Shown: one piece after another, positions 63,300 through 64,000 of the stretch | Position numbering within the stretch: the stretch's first letter is position 1 | Layout: every line of letters starts with the position of its first letter | Assembly (NCBI RefSeq): GCF_040409795.1 | Contig: NZ_CP099571.1 | Coordinates: 372,001 to 436,000, forward strand | DNA from: Polynucleobacter sp. MWH-UH19D | GTDB taxonomy: Bacteria; Pseudomonadota; Gammaproteobacteria; Burkholderiales; Burkholderiaceae | Direction of reading: 5' to 3' | Length of the DNA stretch: 64,000 bases | Made by a program: the position numbers and the translations under genes | Notes under the pieces: generated by a model | Database searches by the model: none | What the model was told of the DNA's origin: nothing | The model's input: the letters and a program-made list of their open reading frames with translations, nothing else

Positions 63300-64000
63300 C
63301 TAGGCCAATAGTAGAAATACCGTTGGCCTATTTTGTAATGATGCACAGGCAGCCTCATTCGGATAGCGTTTACGCCACTCAGCAATCGATAAAGTGGCAA
63401 TCATTTCTGAGGGCAAACTCAAATCCACTCCAAGACAAAGCTGTGTTTGTGGCGACAGTGAGTTGATGCAAGCCATGAGCATTGCAGTATTGCGATAAGG
63501 AGTTTCAATCCAAATTTGAGTCTGCTGTAGTTTGCGGGATTCTGTTTCTAGTTGTTTCAGCTTGCTTGTGCGTTCATGCACGTCATGAGGCAGGTACCCT
63601 TGGAATGCAAATCGTTGACCATTCAAGCCGCTTGCCATTAAGCCAAGCAAGATTGAGCTAGGACCTACAAGCGGTTTGACTTGGGCACCCAGTTTATGGG
63701 CAGCAAGCACGAGCTCTGCGCCTGGATCAGCTACACCAGGAACGCCAGCTTCTGACATCAAGCCCATATCGTTGCCAGCTAGCAGTGGTTTTAATAAATC
63801 AGCAGGCTTGATTGAGTCGCCATACTTTGCATTGCGCGCGGCACCACGCCACTCACTCATATGCATTTCTTGAATGGTGCAAGCAAGCGGCGAAGCGCTA
63901 TCTATTGCTTTTAAAAGCGCGCGCGCGGTCTTTGCATCTTCGACGATCCAGTGTTTGAGTTTGGATGCACAGGCAATTGTTTCGGCAGGCAAAACCCAAG
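63300..64000 (-). CDS. RsmI-like SAM-dependent methyltransferase, 5' partial
   Basis: The frame is open to the right edge: residues WVLPAETIACASKLK continue past 63992 with no stop, so the start lies outside. The visible ~233 residues carry DMGLMSEAGVPGVADPGAELVLAAHKLGAQVKPLVGPSSILLGLMASGLNGQRFAFQGYLP and, later, QTQIWIETPYRN, typical tetrapyrrole-methylase-fold enzymes near RsmI (16S rRNA C1402 2'-O-methyltransferase). The WIVEDAKTARALLKA start segment marks the shorter RsmI-related clade found beside sppA. Confidence in methyltransferase is high, in the target low. Confidence 0.85.
   Translation of the reverse strand, partial: WVLPAETIACASKLKHWIVEDAKTARALLKAIDSASPLACTIQEMHMSEWRGAARNAKYGDSIKPADLLKPLLAGNDMGLMSEAGVPGVADPGAELVLAAHKLGAQVKPLVGPSSILLGLMASGLNGQRFAFQGYLPHDVHERTSKLKQLETESRKLQQTQIWIETPYRNTAMLMACINSLSPQTQLCLGVDLSLPSEMIATLSIAEWRKRYPNEAACASLQNRPTVFLLLA
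63301..63335 (+). terminator. Terminator-like hairpin inside the 3' end of the methyltransferase gene
   Basis: The stem TAGGCCAA/TTGGCCTA (63301-63308 with 63323-63330) has a 14-nt loop and is followed by TTTTG. It lies 40 bp after the sppA stop and includes the opposing gene's stop codon. Confidence 0.4.

Noticed and set aside
1..64000. tRNA, rRNA, insertion sequences, phage or defence islands
   Set aside because: Nothing in the sequence supported these: no cloverleaf with a GGTTCGA arm, no transposase or integrase, no recognised toxin-antitoxin or restriction gene.

Overview
This 64 kb window looks like chromosomal DNA of a free-living freshwater betaproteobacterium of the Burkholderiaceae, most likely Polynucleobacter. 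The evidence is moderate GC, dense short-spaced operons, a Bug-type (TctC) binding protein, a monomeric isocitrate dehydrogenase, the rne-moaA-mobA-moeA order with rluC divergent from rne, and a DUF934 gene behind cysI. The genus is an inference from gene content. I see no rRNA, tRNA, CRISPR array, insertion sequence or prophage.

Layout. 1-12043: the 3' part of a giant secreted RTX (calcium-binding nonapeptide) protein. It is open at the left edge, so its start and its type I secretion genes lie outside. 12051-13082: a Ca2+/H+ antiporter, tail to tail with it. 13227-16772: siroheme and sulfite reduction (cbiX, cobA, DUF934, cysI). 16852-19401: two small membrane proteins, a dicarboxylate-lactonase-like hydrolase and a Bug binding protein. 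19589-22317: enol-lactonase-like hydrolase, HdeD-like membrane protein, an unlisted 59-residue basic protein and an acyltransferase. 22314-25700: darP, a small HTH protein, a GMC oxidoreductase and a drug/metabolite exporter. 25853-30744: a branched-chain amino-acid ABC transporter (livK, livH, fused livM-livG, livF). 30863-36495: outer-membrane protein with a Fur-like site, DUF3820 protein, secreted nuclease, lytic transglycosylase, FKBP isomerase, MFS transporter. 36756-39535: icd and a BLUF blue-light sensor. 39617-49061: msrP, lipocalin, metallo-beta-lactamase-fold hydrolase, SDR, DUF2889, rsuA-type enzyme, pterin dehydratase, a two-subunit molybdenum hydroxylase, msrQ and an SRAP protein. 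49132-53876: parvulin chaperone, folA-thyA, ferredoxin reductase, fdxA, hydroxyacid dehydrogenase. 53962-64000: moeA, mobA, moaA, rne, rluC, HAD phosphatase, S49 peptidase, and an RsmI-like methyltransferase cut by the right edge.

Functional links. The molybdenum-cofactor genes (moaA, mobA, moeA) sit in the same window as two kinds of Mo enzyme: MsrP and an isoquinoline-oxidoreductase-like hydroxylase. CobA and CbiX supply siroheme for CysI. RTX protein, Ca2+ antiporter, Fur-like site, secreted nuclease and BLUF sensor fit a planktonic surface-water bacterium.

I found no convincing new multi-gene defence or mobile system. The most unusual items are the giant RTX gene with exact internal duplications around diverged cores, the separated msrP and msrQ genes, the BLUF protein with every photocycle residue at canonical spacing, the coupled 59-residue gene, and the long untranslated leader of rne.
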